A stretch of 64,000 nt of DNA from Cervus elaphus (Eukaryota; Chordata; Mammalia; Artiodactyla; Cervidae): positions 55,783,001 to 55,847,000 of the forward strand of contig NC_057829.1 in assembly GCF_910594005.1 (NCBI RefSeq), written 5' to 3'. This document shows positions 24,648 to 37,389 of the stretch, one piece after another. Each line of letters opens with the position of its first letter. Within the stretch, counting starts at the first letter, position 1. The notes under the pieces were generated by a model. It was not told the DNA's origin and searched no databases. It saw nothing but the letters and a program-made list of their open reading frames with translations. Made by a program: the position numbers and the translations under genes.

Positions 24648-25350
24648 GCTAGTTAGTAGTGAAGGAAATTAAAGGGGAAAAAGAGGCTCCAGAACCAGAT
24701 GTTCTAATATGGACAAAAAGATGTAAACGTATCTAATTCATTTTATAAATCTAATATAATTCTACTATCTGAAAAAAAAACTAGCTCCATTTAAGAACAA
24801 ATTGTTGATATTAACTACAGACCAGTTTCATGTCTTTAATTTTAATGGGTATTACAGAGTCTGTTATCTAACAGGCACTATGCTAAAACACAAGAAAAAA
24901 ATATAGTCTCTATATTCCTAGTACTTATAGTTGAGCTAGTAAACAAGTAGTTATTAGTGTTAAGGGGTAGATATAAGATACATAAAAGTTACAAAAAATA
25001 CTGACAAACATTTTGAAATAAACTAAAAGAACCATTCATAATGACCACAGTGGAGGTTAATACCAGGAATGCAAGTATAATGTTCAGAAATTTATTTATA
25101 TCATTGTGTATCAACATATCTAATATATATTAGCATATATACAAGAAATTTACATTAAAAACCAATTTTAAAAAACTCTTTAAAAACAAAAAATAGTATC
25201 AGCTCATAATTACAGATCAGTGTATGCTATAGCTTCTACCCTTAATTCACCAGTTCCTTGATGTATAAAGAGTGTTTTAAAAAACAGAGTTGGAAAGCAA
25301 GAAGAGGGTACCTTCAGTGAACCAAAACTCACATGGAATCCCTTAAAGAC

Positions 25351-25560
25351 AGAAAGTACACGCATGCATACTCAGTCATTTCCAACTCTCTGCGACCCCA
25401 GGGACTGTAGCCCGCCAGGCTACTCCGTCTATGGGGGTTCCCAGGCAAGAATACTGGAGTGGTTTGCCATTCCCTCCTCCAGGGAATCTTCCCAACTCAG
25501 AGATCAAACCTGCATCTCCTGAGGCTCCTGTGTTGGCAGGCAGATTCTTAACATTGAGCC
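25351..25560 (-). mobile_element. Bov-tA SINE
   Basis: Antisense: TCAGTCATTTCCAACTCTC, GTAGCCCGCCAGGCTACTCC, AAGAATACTGGAGTGGTTTG, AGATCAAACCTGCATCTCC and GGCAGGCAGATTCTTAACAT. Confidence 0.92.
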
Positions 25561-27329
25561 AAGTAGACTGGATCAAATTAAAAGAGGAACCACAGTTCAA
25601 ACTGCGCTGAGAAAAATGACTGCTGAAAAACAAAGGGGAGCTTCTGGGACTGCTCTAAGCTAGGAAGCAGGACAGACATGGGAGGGGGATCCAGGGCAAC
25701 CGATAGTGTGATTTGAGTGGAGACAGTTATCACAGTACAAACAGACAGGCAAATTTGTCACTCTCCACTCACCCCTGTGCCCCAAACACTAACGAGTAGG
25801 ACTGCCCACCTGGAAATGCATCCCTCATCATTACTCGGGTACTGGGGTGAAAGAGACACCATCGGCAGATAAGCAAGATGAACCCACAACCAAGAACCAC
25901 AAAATATTTTAGGGGGAACCAAAATCACCAAAGTGAAACACCAGACTCAACAAGACCTAACAGAGGAGGAATTATTAGAACAGACAGGGAGAGACTTGAA
26001 AAGAGGTATAATTTTTAAAAACATAATTAATAATCCCAAAATGATCACACAAGATATTAGTCAATAAAAAGTAAAAGTCTGTATTGAAATTATATCTTAG
26101 AAATGTAACAGGATATTTGTTTTCTCAAAATGAGTTAAATAATTCTAAGCTCATCTAGAAGAATACTTAGATGATATTATCCAAGGAAATAAGTGGTCTC
26201 ATCAAATAATAAAAAATTAACACAGCAAGTTATTGGCATAAGAATTGATAATCAATCAGACAGAATAATGGTCCAGAAACAGACCTCAATATGTAGTAAA
26301 GCTTTCTATAACAATGAAAATAATGAAAGAATGGAATGTTAAAAAATCCACAAAATACCTAAAATAAATCACAAATATTTAAATTATCAAAGGATACATA
26401 AAGACATCTTAAGCAAAAGTGAAACCTAAGAAATAAAAGAAGATAGATTAAACGGTACTAAAAATATCACCAAAAATAAAAAGCAAATGATAACTCAGAA
26501 AAATATATCTGCAACACATATGACAAAAAAGGGACTATCCTCCAAATGTAGAAAGCTCCTATGAGCTAAATTTTAATTAGTATAGATACTGAGATACAAA
26601 GAAAATAGATTCTTTGAATACTCACCATCTTAATGATACATATCTCTAAGTTGCAAAAGTAAGAATTTTATTTCCTTTATACTTTTTTGTATATGTCAAA
26701 TTTTCTACAATGAACAATTTTATAATCAGAAATAATTATAAATAAAAGTTATTTCTAAATCAGTAAAATGAAGAACACACAGGCAAAGACAATTCGCCAG
26801 AGAAGAAACAGAAGGCCAGTTAAGCTGCGATAAAAGTTGGACATTACTAATCAAAAATGCAAAACAAAATGAGATGCCATGTTTGTTTCTTAAAATGTCA
26901 AACTTTTTTTTTAAGTTTTTTTAAAAATGATACTACCAAATATTGGCAAGAATGCAATGAAACACATATTTCACATACTCTTAGTGATGAAAACCAGACT
27001 GGTATAATCTTTCTGAAGAATGTGGCAATATATGCCATAAATATTAAAAATATACAAACTCATAATTTCCACTTACAGGAAATTAGCCTGAGAAAATAAT
27101 CAGAGCGGCAAACTGGTATTTTCATCACACTCTTTAATAACGGTCAAAAATGACAAATAACCTGAAATATATCAATATATATATAACAAAATAAATAATG
27201 GTACGCAATTATGCAGTCTCCAAAAGATAAAATTTTGAAAAATGACTTAATTGTGGGGTAACTGTAACTGGGGTAACATTTTAACAATGTTAAAAGAAAA
27301 CAACAAAACATAAAATTCTATCGACAGGG

Positions 27330-27890
27330 AGAATTTAAAATGGTGCAGTTGCTATGGAAAATAATAGGTAGTTTGTAAAAAAAAAAGAAAGAAAGAAATT
27401 AAAAACAGAATTAGCATATAACCCATAAATTTCACTTCTGGATATACAACCCAAAAAAACAGAAAGCAGGGTCTTGAAGAGACAGGTGTACATTCATGTT
27501 CAAAGCAGCATTATTCACAGGAGCTGAAAGGTGGAAGCTACCCAACAGACAAATGGATCAGCAAGATGATATATCCGTACAACAGAATACTATTCAGCCT
27601 TAAAGAAGGACATTCTGACACAAGCTACAATATGGAGGAACCTTAAGGACATAACGCTGAGCGAGATAAGACAGTCACAAAAAGACAACCGCTGTCTGAT
27701 TTCCATTAGTATGTGCTACCGAGAGTAGTTACACTCACAGAGACAGAAAACAGCATGGTGGTTACCAGGGGGTGAGGGGAGAGAGGAACAGAGAGCTATT
27801 TACTGGGTATGAATTTCACTTTTGCAAGATGAAAAGAACTGTACAGTTTAGTAATGGTTACGGCTAAATTTTATGTATGTGCACTGTACT
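27330..27890 (+). mobile_element. Old L1 3' end
   Basis: Sense L1 3' region: AAATTTCACTTCTGGATATA, AAAGCAGCATTATTCACAGG, AACAGACAAATGGATCAGC, CTATTCAGCCTTAAAGAAGG and TGGTTACCAGGGGGTGAGGG. No open frame. Confidence 0.8.
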
Positions 27891-28129
27891 ATAATTTTTT
27901 TTTTTTGTACTACAATTTTTTAAATGGGGAAAAAAAGCTAAGCAGGAACCCACTTTTGAAAGAGATTGATATGGAAGAGAAAAAGAAAATTATCACCTCC
28001 CTCGACCCATCTCTACTACCACTGTTTTCTAAGGAGACTGATGGTATGAATACAAAAGATTAAAAATTCTCTGAGCAATAAGTATTACTAATAAAATAAT
28101 ATCCTCCATAAAATACGAGAAGTTTAGGA

Positions 28130-29944
28130 AATGAAGCAAAAAGCAAGAGAGAAAGGAAAAGATATACCCAACTGAATGCAGAGTTCCAGAGAAGAGCAGG
28201 AGAAAGAAGACTTTCTTAAATGAACAATGCAATGAAGGAGAGACAAACAATAGAATGGGAAAGACTAGAGATCGCTTCAGAAAATTGGAGATATCAAGGG
28301 AACATTTCTTGTAAGGATGGGCACAATAAAGGACAGAAAAGGCAAGGACTTAACAGAGGCAGAAGATATTAAGAAGAGGTGGCAAAAATACAGAAAAACT
28401 ACTCAATAGGTTTTAGTGACTGGGATAACCACGATGGTGTGGTCACTTATCTAGAGCAAGACATCCTGGCACATGAAGTCAAGTGGCACAAAGCTAGTGG
28501 AGGTGATGGAATTCCAGCTGAGCTATTTCAAATCTTAAAAGATGATCCTGTTAAAGAGTTGCACTCAATATGTCAGCAAATTTGGAAAATACAGCAGTGG
28601 TCACAGGACTGGAAAAGTTTTCATTTCAATACCAAAGACAGGCAGTACCAAAGAATGTTCAAACTACCAGACAACTGCATTCATTTTGCATGCTAGTAAG
28701 GTTATGCTCAAAATCTTTCAAGCTAGGCTTCCGCAGTACATGAACTGACAACTTAAGAGGTACAAGCTGGGTTTAGAAAAGGCAAAGGAATCAGAGATCA
28801 AATTGTCAACATTCACTGGATCATAGAGAAAGCAAGGGAATTAAAAAAAAAAAAACAACTCCTTCTGCTTCACTGACTATGCAAAAGCCTTTGACTGTGT
28901 AGATCACAACAAACTGTGGAAAATTTTTAAAGAAATGGGAATGCCAGACCCTGTTACCTGTCGCCTGTGAAACCTGTATGTGGGTCAAGAAGCAACTGTT
29001 AGAACCTTACATGGAACAATTGACTGGTTCAAAATTGGGAAAGGAGTACAACAAGGCTGTATATTGTCACCTTATTTAACTTATATGCAGAGTACATCAT
29101 GCAAAATGCTGGGCTCCATTAATCACAAGCTGAAATCAAGATTGCTGGGAGAAATATCAACAACCTCAGATATGCAGATGATACCACTCTAATGGCAGAA
29201 AGTGAAGAGGAACAAAAGAGTATCTTGATGAAGGTGAAAGAGAGTTAAAATGTTGGCATAAAACTCAACATTCAAAAAAACTAAAATCATGGCATCTGGT
29301 CCCATAAATTCATGGCAAATAGAAAGGGAAAAAGTAGAAACAGCGACAGGTTTTATTTTCTTGGGGTCCAAAATCACTGCGGATAGTGACTGCAGCCATG
29401 AAATTAAAAGACGCTTGCTCCTTGGAAGGAAAGCTCTGGCAAACCTAGATAGCGTATTAAAAAGCAAAAACATCACTTTGCCAACAAAGACCAGTATAGT
29501 CAAAGCTATGGTTTTTCCAGTAGTCACGTACAGATGTGAGAGCTGGACCATAAAGAAGGCTGAGCGCTGAAGAATTGATGCTTTTGAACTGTGGTGTTGG
29601 AGAAAATTCTTGAGTGTCCCTTGCAAGGAGATCAAACCAGTCAATTCTAAAGGAAATCAGTCCTGAATATTCATTGGAGGGATTGATGCTGAAGCTGAAG
29701 CTCCAGTACTTTGGCTGCCTGATGTGAAGAACTGGCTCACTGGAAAAGACCCTGATGCTGGGAAAGACTGAGGCAGGAGGACAAGGGGCCGACACAGGAT
29801 GAGATGGTTAGATGGCATCACTGACTCGATGGATGTGAGTTTGAGTAAGCTTCAGGAGTTGGTGATGGACAAGGAGGCCTGGCATGCTGCAGTCCATGAG
29901 GTCACAAAGAGTCGGGCATGACTGAGTGACTGAACTGAACTGAA
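28130..29944 (+). mobile_element. BovB LINE, 5'-truncated, about 1.8 kb
   Basis: Sense BovB RT and tail. Frames 28379-28696, 28542-28748, 28980-29192 and 29289-29570 cover successive RT parts in different registers. The bases for YADD sit at 29171-29182. An A-run near 28846-28856 and small deletions break the frame. It ends GAGTGACTGAACTGAACTGA. It is antisense to HTR7. Confidence 0.93.
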
Positions 29945-31050
29945 AACTCCATTACCAAAGAGAATTTACAATATGTTATAAATGGCTTCAATACTTTGTG
30001 CAAGTGGATTCTTCTAGGAAAGCTCAGAGAAGAGGCTGAGCAGCAGCTGACATCTGGGTTATATAAGAAATGTCTAGGAAAAAAGACTGGAAGGATACCT
30101 CCTAACTGTCCATGATGGTTATTTCTGGATGGCAGAACTCCTGGTGGTTTCTCTTCTTGTTCATATGTATTCATTTATTCATTTATGTATTTTCTAAACT
30201 TTCTACAAACAGCATGGGGGCAGTTATTTCTCAGTGGTTGCTTTGGAGTACAGTGAAAAAAAAAAAAAAAGAAAAACAAGGGAGAAGTGATGAGCATGAA
30301 AGAAAAGTTAAGCAAGAGACACTGCTATGTGAAAGACAAACCTACAGGATTAAGGCTAGGCCCACTGAGGAACTTTATCTTTTTGGCAGTTCATTCATTT
30401 TCTGATTCACTGTTCTCATACATATTTATCAAGATTCAAAGGAGACCAAAATGAAGAAGATGCAGTTCTTGCCCTCAGGCAGCCAGTTCTTACTTACAGC
30501 CAGTTCACCATAAAGGCAGAGGAGAAGAACTGGACAAATGCTGCATACGAAGGATAAACTGTAAAAAGAACTAGAAATCTTGTCAAAGTACCAACTGGAA
30601 GCCAGGATGGAAAAATGCTTGGAATTAGTATAAATCAATAGATGCAAGATTCTGTCATAACTATCTGAATTATTCCACTCAGGAACAAAAGCCCCATAGA
30701 ACCATGTAGAATGTATCAAGAAAGATGTGCCCCTAAGTAAAATGTCCCAACACTGTATGTTCAGGCAGCTAACATTTTGATAAGTATTTTTGAATGAAAT
30801 CTTTCAAAAATAATGTGTAGGCTTTTTCTGCATCCCAAAAAAGCATCTGCAGAACAAAATCTAATGTTTTCCTGATGACTCAATGTCACCATGAAAAGAA
30901 TCAAGTATTACGCTGCCTATGACACAGCTATGCCCTCAGAAGCTACTGGGTTCTCTAGGATTATTTTCTCCATACTGGGTCCATATTTCTAGGTTTTTCT
31001 CCTTGTATGTGTTTCCAGCAGCTTTTTATAGCTTTTATCTTAAATACATT
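29945..31050. other. Intron, nothing recognised
   Basis: AT-rich; an A-run lies at 30257-30271. No gene or repeat named. Confidence 0.35.
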
Positions 31051-31054
31051 GAAT

Positions 31055-31240
31055 TTTAGAGCTGGAAGGGAACTCAGAGATTAACCAGTTTAACCCACTC
31101 ATCTCACAAGAGGAGGAACCTGTTCCCTCCTTCACTCTAAAGTTCTGTCTCCAACTTGGTGACATTTTAATGCTCCTGCTGTGATCGACACCTCTCCCTT
31201 TTCTGATTTTTCTGCCTCTGACAACTGGGAGACCAGATAA
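31055..31240. repeat. Possible old mammalian repeat, family not named
   Basis: TTTTAGAGCTGGAAGGGAAC followed by TCAGAGATTAACCAGTTTAA and CAAGAGGAGGAACC resembles a widespread old mammalian repeat. Weak. Confidence 0.35.
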
Positions 31241-31534
31241 GCAACCTTATTAGAATGATACCCAAAATAGCCATAATCGAAATGGAAAAAAAATATTCTA
31301 AGAACACAAAGTCTGACTTTTACCTTTGTTCTCTTGGGCCATACATTGTGGGAACATGGAAGCCTCTTTTCTATTCTTCAGGTTTGGTGAATCTGTTTAC
31401 AATATGAAACTGAAGGTTTCCAGGACTGTCAAATGATGAATGCTCATCCTCTGAAAAGGAAGACTTCTTCCCCTTATTAACTGTGTGGACTTGAGTAATT
31501 ATTCTGAACCTTGGTTTGCTCACATGTATAAAGG

Positions 31535-31669
31535 GAACACAGAAGAGGAAATAGCAAACCACTCCAGTATTCTCGCCAAGAAAATCCCATGGACAGAGGA
31601 GCTGGATGGGCTTCAGTCAATGGGATCGCAAGGAGTTAGACAAGACTGAGCATCTGAACACACACACAC
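31535..31669 (+). mobile_element. Bov-A monomer SINE fragment
   Basis: AGGAAATAGCAAACCACTCC, AAAATCCCATGGACAGAGG, GGGCTTCAGTCAATGGG and AGTTAGACAAGACTGAGC match the Bov-A monomer. It ends in a CA dinucleotide run. Confidence 0.88.
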
Positions 31670-31884
31670 ATAAAGGAAATAAAGTTTACCCAGGATAATA
31701 ACGAATGTATGACATGAAGTCACATGCTTTAATGAGTGCTCAAAAAATGGGACGTTCTCTTGCTGTGTCTCCCCACTTTTCCTTAAGCAGCACGAGATGG
31801 AATATTTGCTAATGGACATCTTCACTTTCTGTAGCAGCCTCAGGACCTCGGTACAACCCTGCTCAAAGGAAAATGGGTTCTTCA

Positions 31885-32070
31885 TAGGGCTTCTCAATGT
31901 AGATACCATTAGAATCACCTGGGGGCTTATAAAAGGTGTGCTGCTTACACGTCACCTGTAGATATTCTGATTTGATTGGCCTGGATTTGGGCCCAGGTGG
32001 AAGTTCTTTTTAAGAAGTCTCCAGTTGATTTTCACAGGAGCCCAGGTTGTGAGTTAATGCTCCAGAGAAA
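31885..32070. mobile_element. MER5-type hAT DNA transposon relic
   Basis: GGCTTCTCAATGTAGATACC, TTAGAATCACCTGGGGGCTT, GATATTCTGATTTGATTGGC and GATTTTCACAGGAGCCCAGG match the MER5A-type body. Non-autonomous and long dead. Confidence 0.7.
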
Positions 32071-32339
32071 AGCCTTGAGCCGTGCTAAGCCTCCAAGCCT
32101 GTCTGTGTGAGATCAGGACCCCTAAAAGCCCACTGTTCACCAGCCAGACCTTGGATTGGACCCTTTGCAAAGAGAGCCATACAATTTGCCTCCTAATTTT
32201 ATTCAAGTCTTTGTTCAAATGTCTTCATACTGGAAACAAATGGAACCCAGACTACTCACTAAAAAGACATTTGCCTTGCTTCACCATGTTTCAATTTGCT
32301 ACAAAGCACAAGTTATTTACTACTACATTTCTTAGTCTA

Positions 32340-32470
32340 TGTGTTGTATGAGTCCCTCCACTAGATCCAAGGTTCTGTGAGAAGAAAGATTTGGCCTGAT
32401 TTGTTCATTCTCTATTCCCAATGCATTGAACAGAATCCATTCCATATTAAGTGCTAATCAGTATTTGCCA
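32340..32470 (+). mobile_element. L2 LINE 3' end
   Basis: CCCTCCACTAGATCCAAGG, GATTTGTTCATTCTCTATTC, CCCAATGCATTGAACAGAAT and TTAAGTGCTAATCAGTATT follow the L2 3' end order. Confidence 0.6.
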
Positions 32471-32479
32471 ACAACATGT

Positions 32480-33660
32480 GAATAAAATGAATTACATACT
32501 ACTTAGAAAATATATGGATGAGAGAAAATATCTGCAAATCATATATCTGATAAAGAAAGGGCTTGTATCTATAATATATAAAGAGCTCCTACAATTGATA
32601 ATAAAACCACAAACAACTAAAAAGTAGGGGAAAGTTTTGAATAGACATTTCACCAAAGAAAATACACAACTGGCTAATAAAACGCTCAAACTCAGGGCTG
32701 GGTAGGAAAACACGAATTTAATGACAACAAAATTCCACTAGAAACCTACTAACATCATAATAAGCAAAATGACTGATGTGAACATAAAAAAACTGAACTT
32801 CCATTCATTGCTTTTGGGAGTGGACAGCAAACATCTTGGAAAATAGTTCAATAGTTTCTTAGAAAAGTGCAAGTGAAGTCGCTCAGTCATGTCCGACTCT
32901 TTGCGACCCCATGGACTGTAGCCTTCCACGCTCCTCCATCCATGGGATTTTCCAGGCAAGAGTACTGGAGTGGGTTGCCATTTCCTTCCCCAGAGGATGT
33001 TCCCAACCCAGGGATTGAACCCGGGTCTCCTGCATTGTAGGCAGATGCTTTATTGTCTGAGCCACGGGGGCGACTTTCTTAGAAAGTTAAATATGTTTAA
33101 CTCTGACTGTAATTCCACTCATAGTTATCTATCCAAGAAAAATAAAATCAGTGTCCACATAAGGACTTAACCACTATTTACAGTAGCAAAAAAACACCCT
33201 AAATATTCCAGATGTCCTTCATTGTTGAGTGAATAAACAAAACATGGTATATCCATAAAATAGAATACTGTTCTGCAAATACATGTGTATGTGTGTGTGT
33301 GTATAAAAGGAGTGAGCTACAGATACATACTACAGTATAAATGAACCTCAAAAATATATTATGCCAAGTGAAAGAAGCAAGGTACAAAAGACCACATATT
33401 GTATGATTCTACTTACATGAAATTTAAAAAAAAAAAAAAGGCAAATCTACAGATACTGAAAGCAGAAGACTAGTTGTCTAGGAGTGGTAAACAGGAAATA
33501 AGGGCATATGGAATTTGGAGATGTACTGAAAATTTTCCAGAACTGGATTGAGGAAATATGTTCACAACTCCATAAATTCACTCAAAATCACTGATTTGTG
33601 TACTTACATTGGGCAAATTTTACAGTATGCAAACTATCCTTCACTAAAGCTGTTAAACAA
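32480..33660 (+). mobile_element. Old L1 3' part, interrupted by a SINE
   Basis: Sense L1: CTTGTATCTATAATATATAA then AGAGCTCCTACAATTG; after the SINE, TCCAAGAAAAATAAAATCAG, ATGGTATATCCATAAAATAG, AAAAGACCACATATTGTATG and TCTAGGAGTGGTAAACAGG. No open frame. Confidence 0.8.
32866..33074 (-). mobile_element. Bov-tA SINE nested in old L1
   Basis: Antisense Bov-tA (CAGTCATGTCCGACTCTTTG, CAGGGATTGAACCCGGGTCT). TTTCTTAGAAA flanks it exactly at 32855-32865 and 33075-33085. Confidence 0.95.
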
Positions 33661-33866
33661 TAACAATGACAAGATGAAATAGAAACCACCATGAATATAC
33701 ATGCTCATTCCATTCCCTCCCAGAAAATCTCTCCTACTCCCTTTTCACTAATACTGCTTCTCTCTCCACTACAGAAATTAGACATGCCTAGGGCTGGGGA
33801 CCCAAGTCAACAGGGATCTGCTGGGTTTGGGACCTTGTCTTTGAACAGCATATCCCGTTCCCCCAT

Positions 33867-34146
33867 GCTGCTGCTGCTGCTGCTAAGTCGCTTCAGTCAT
33901 GTCCGACGCTATGCGACCCCATAGACGGCAGCCCACCAGGCTCTCCCGTCCTTGGGATTCTCCAGGCAAGGACACTGGAGTGGGCTGCCATTTCCTTCTC
34001 CAATGCATGAAAGTGAAAAGTGAAAGTGAAGTCACTCAGTCGAGTCCGACTCTTAGCGACCCCATGGACTGCAGCCCACCAGGCTCCTCCATCCATGGGA
34101 TTTTCCAGGCAAGAATACTGGAGTGGGGTGCCATTGCCTTCTCCCT
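33867..34146 (-). mobile_element. Bov-A2 dimeric SINE
   Basis: Antisense dimer: a CTG-repeat tail (33866-33884), CAGTCATGTCCGACGCTATG, linker AAGTGAAAAGTGAAAGTG, then a second monomer. GTTCCCCCAT flanks it at 33857-33866 and 34147-34156. Confidence 0.95.
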
Positions 34147-34156
34147 GTTCCCCCAT

Positions 34157-35385
34157 AAATTCTCCCAAATAGCCAATGATTTGTTGATAATTTTGAATCA
34201 CAACCCTAAATTGTGCCATTAAGGCTTAACCTGATATCTGGTTTCTACTTCTGTGGTCGACTCACTTTGAATTGACCTCTTGGTTGCCATGCTCACTTTT
34301 GTCCTGGACACTAGCTTTGGTTTAGCCTTATTCCTCAAAGCGTACACCTGAAACAAGAACCCTCCATTCCATCCCAGATCCCGGGCAAAGAACCTCCTTT
34401 AGATCAGCACCAGCTAGTTTCCCACTACTTCTGGGGAGGGGCAGAGTTCAGGCAGTATCTCACAAGCTAAAAGGAATATTCCAGGAAATCCCATCCTCCT
34501 TCAAAAATGAGGACCCCTTTTACATAAATGTCAAAACATTTTTCAAACCCACATTTAGTAGTCATTGTACTTCTAGTATCAGTTGACTGAAAAAATTCAG
34601 AATGACACAAAGGTATGATAGCTTAAATGCTCTTAAGTAAATTTGCATTTTATTAATCATAACTACATCTACATTAACCAGGAAGGAAATTTTGCTATTT
34701 TAAAAAACAGGAAAGCATTCTAGCTGCTTCTGCATTTTGAGAAAGGGAAGAATTCACTTCTGGGGGAAAATGTCATTGTTTTGCTTAGAATGACACAGTC
34801 CCTAGGTCATGAAAGAGAAGGCTCTAGGCTAAACTGATGACAGAGAGGCTAAAGAAAAACAAATTCTTCTACATAATAAAATAATACAGCTATTTTAAGC
34901 TGTTCCTATGTAGCTTAAGAGAGTGATGGCTTTCAATTTTGTTTTTGTTGTTGGGGGTGTGGGCAAATAGGGAAGGAAAGACTCCCAACACATTGAAAGA
35001 GACATTGGGGGAAAAAAAGTTGATAAGAAGAGGAAATGAACTTGAATTCAGACCACTCTTATTTGGAGCAAGAACTCGGAGGCTGTTGGAACAACTCGAT
35101 CAACAAAAAGGGGCTACCCACTGTAGGAAATGCAGTTCCTGACCATTTTCTTGAGTTATTTCTTTAGAATCATAAGAACTACAAGTGATTTTACAGATAC
35201 TGGGCGAAGATCCCAGGCATCTAAAGCAGGAGATACAAGGATCAAAAGTCAACATAGGCCCCACAGTCCTGCCAAGTCTGTTGTTTCAAAGGACAGTTGT
35301 AACATCCTAACACTACAGTAAAACCAACAATTTCCACAACTTACAAAAAAGCACTCTTGCATAAACATTTTTATTTTCACCACCA
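34157..35385. other. Intron, nothing recognised
   Basis: No named repeat; short frames at 34939-35142 and 35130-35321 resemble no protein. Confidence 0.35.
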
Positions 35386-35389
35386 AAAT

Positions 35390-35545
35390 ATCCTATGAGA
35401 AAGGTATTACCAACTCAACTTTATAATGGGGAAATTGAGGCTCAAAGAGAATGAAATGATACTTACAGCTAGTAAGGAAGCCATAGAATGAGAACTAAAA
35501 GAAAAGCCTTTGCATTCCAAAAGCAGTGCTCTTGCTACATCAACA
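35390..35545 (-). mobile_element. MIR SINE
   Basis: Antisense MIR: TATCCTATGAGAAAGGTATT, GGGGAAATTGAGGCTCAAAG, ACAGCTAGTAAGGAAGCC and AAAAGCAGTGCTCTTGCTA. Confidence 0.7.
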
Positions 35546-35868
35546 CAGGTATGGAAAAGGAGTAAGAAAATAAAAGGGCATCAATAAAATTCTAATTAAT
35601 TTTATCAGATTTCAGTAGCCAATACAGAAAACCTGAGAGGTCAAAGAATGAAGCACTGCTTATGACAGATTAGATGCTACTCCTAACTTTAAACCACTTC
35701 CCACTCAACAATATGAATATTCACTAATTTAATAATTAAACAAATACTTATTGACTTTTTATCTTATGCCAGTGCACTGACAAAAGCTAAGTTTCAGTAA
35801 TTATAACTTGAACACTGTTTAATAATTGTTATCAATAAACAGTGTAATGATATTCTTTCCTTGATGGT

Positions 35869-36132
35869 GAAGTGAAGTGAAAGTCGCTCAGTTGTGTGTG
35901 ACTCTTTGAGACCCCATGGACTATATGTCTTCCTGTCTTCCCTGGTGTTTCAGCTGGTAAAAAAATCTGCCTGCGATGTGGGAGACCTGGGTTTGATCCC
36001 TGGGTTGGGAAGATCCCCTGGAGAAGAGAATGGTTAACCACTCCAGTATTCCGGCCTGGAGAATTCCATGGACTATATAGTTCATAGGGTCACAAAGAGT
36101 TGGACACAACTGAGCAACTTTCACTTCACTTC
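35869..36132 (+). mobile_element. Fold-back Bov-tA SINE
   Basis: A Bov-tA unit (about 35932-36132) is preceded by a 58-base inverted copy of its own 3' end (35869-35926), mirrored at 36075-36132. Both lie inside one target duplication, CCTTGATGGT at 35859-35868 and 36133-36142, so the whole 264 bases seem to have arrived in one event. Both arms begin or end with the GAAGTGAAGTGAAAGT block or its complement. Confidence 0.9.
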
Positions 36133-36499
36133 CCTTGATGGTAAGAACCTGATTCACTGCCATATTGGTTTGTGGATGTTATAAGCTGATGCCTTTCTTA
36201 AAAGAACAAAGAGTGTTTACCCTGAAAGACACTAATTACACTGAACACAAACCATCTGCCTACATTGCTTTTAAATTTGTAACCAGATAAACAGAGAAGC
36301 CCATTCATGACTTTTTTCATTCTAGATCACCCAAGGTAAGACAAAAGTCATAGCTGAGAAGTTGCCCAAGTATAGCTGAGCAATGACGTGGGTCAAAATC
36401 ATCACAGGAAGATGTGAGCCAGCAAAACCGCTCTATTAACAAAGGAAATAAGTCAATAACTTCCTCAATTTGTGTTCTGCCAGTCACTGTCTTTTGCCA

Positions 36500-36610
36500 C
36501 TGGAGTCACAAGAAGTCAGCCCAGTGTGTCTTCCAAGTTCTGGTTCTGCCACTTAGTCAGCTTCTTCAACAGACACTTTCTCCGTGCTTCAGTTTTCTCT
36601 TTATAGAATG
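36500..36610 (+). mobile_element. MIR SINE fragment (tentative)
   Basis: GGTTCTGCCACTTAGTCAGC, CCGTGCTTCAGTTTTCTC and TTTATAGAATG follow the MIR body order; diverged. Confidence 0.45.
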
Positions 36611-37385
36611 TACTAGTTTAACTACATAATCTCTAGAATCCTCTGTCAATCAGCAATCAGCAAGATATAGACTGTACACCCAAATCAGGACAATTCAAGG
36701 AGACTATTTGCAGAGGAATGGGCAGGAGGTAGGGAAAGTACTAAGGACAGAGAAGCCACAGGAGAATAATCAGCATCTCAGGAAAAGGAAGAAGGAGGCA
36801 GTTACAGGACAGAAGGAAGGAGTCATGTAGCAAGGGATGACCAGCGACTCCCAATACAGGGTACAGCCAGTGCCAGATGACCACCCTGCAGAAAGGGCTG
36901 GGTCTCCCTTTCATATCCTTCACTGGACTTGCTGTTGACTGAACCCAACCAGGAGCCAAAGAGCACATCCGTTTTCCAGGGAAGAGAACAGACTGGAGAA
37001 GGATAGAGAGTAAGACCCGGAGATAGGAACCAGCACAGGTTCTTTAAAGTTTTAACACTCGCTGATTCTGTTTGTCTGGCACTTTGAGGGGACAACTTGA
37101 CTTCGTTTGACCACTGACATGCCAAACGTGGACCTTCTGGGCAGTCAGGAATGGGTACAGAGCAACATTCCCAACAAGGTCAGCCCCTATCCTATCCCTG
37201 TACAGAATATTTCCAGGTCCTGATATCATGCTCCTAGGTGAGCCCTGAAATTCCAGACATGTTATTTGATTTTCATCTTTAGAAGAGAATACATAATCTA
37301 AAAGGAATAGACCATATTTTCCATCTACTTCTCTGTGAAGCATAAGAGTTAAGATATCAACGCTGAAATCAGATCAAATCAAACC
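36611..37385. other. Intron, nothing recognised
   Basis: Minus-strand frames at 36741-37343 overlap one another in different registers and match nothing I know; they look like chance. Confidence 0.35.
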
Positions 37386-37389
37386 CAAG

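Larger units (their letters stand above)
24360..27320 (+). mobile_element. Old, heavily decayed L1 material (patchy)
   Basis: Sense L1 ORF2 echoes occur at 25060-25130 (ACCAGGAATGCAAG, ATATCTAATATAT) and 26400-26590 (AGCAAATGATAACTCAGAAA, AACACATATGACAAAAAAGG, GAAAGCTCCTATGAG). The 3' part continues at 26900-27090 (AATATTGGCAAGAATGCAAT, TCTGAAGAATGTGGCAATAT). Boundaries between copies cannot be drawn. A Bov-tA SINE interrupts at 25351-25560. Confidence 0.55.

Noticed and set aside
36741..37343. Three overlapping minus-strand frames of about 75-100 codons
   Set aside because: Different registers, no homology I recognise, no splice or poly(A) context; expected by chance.
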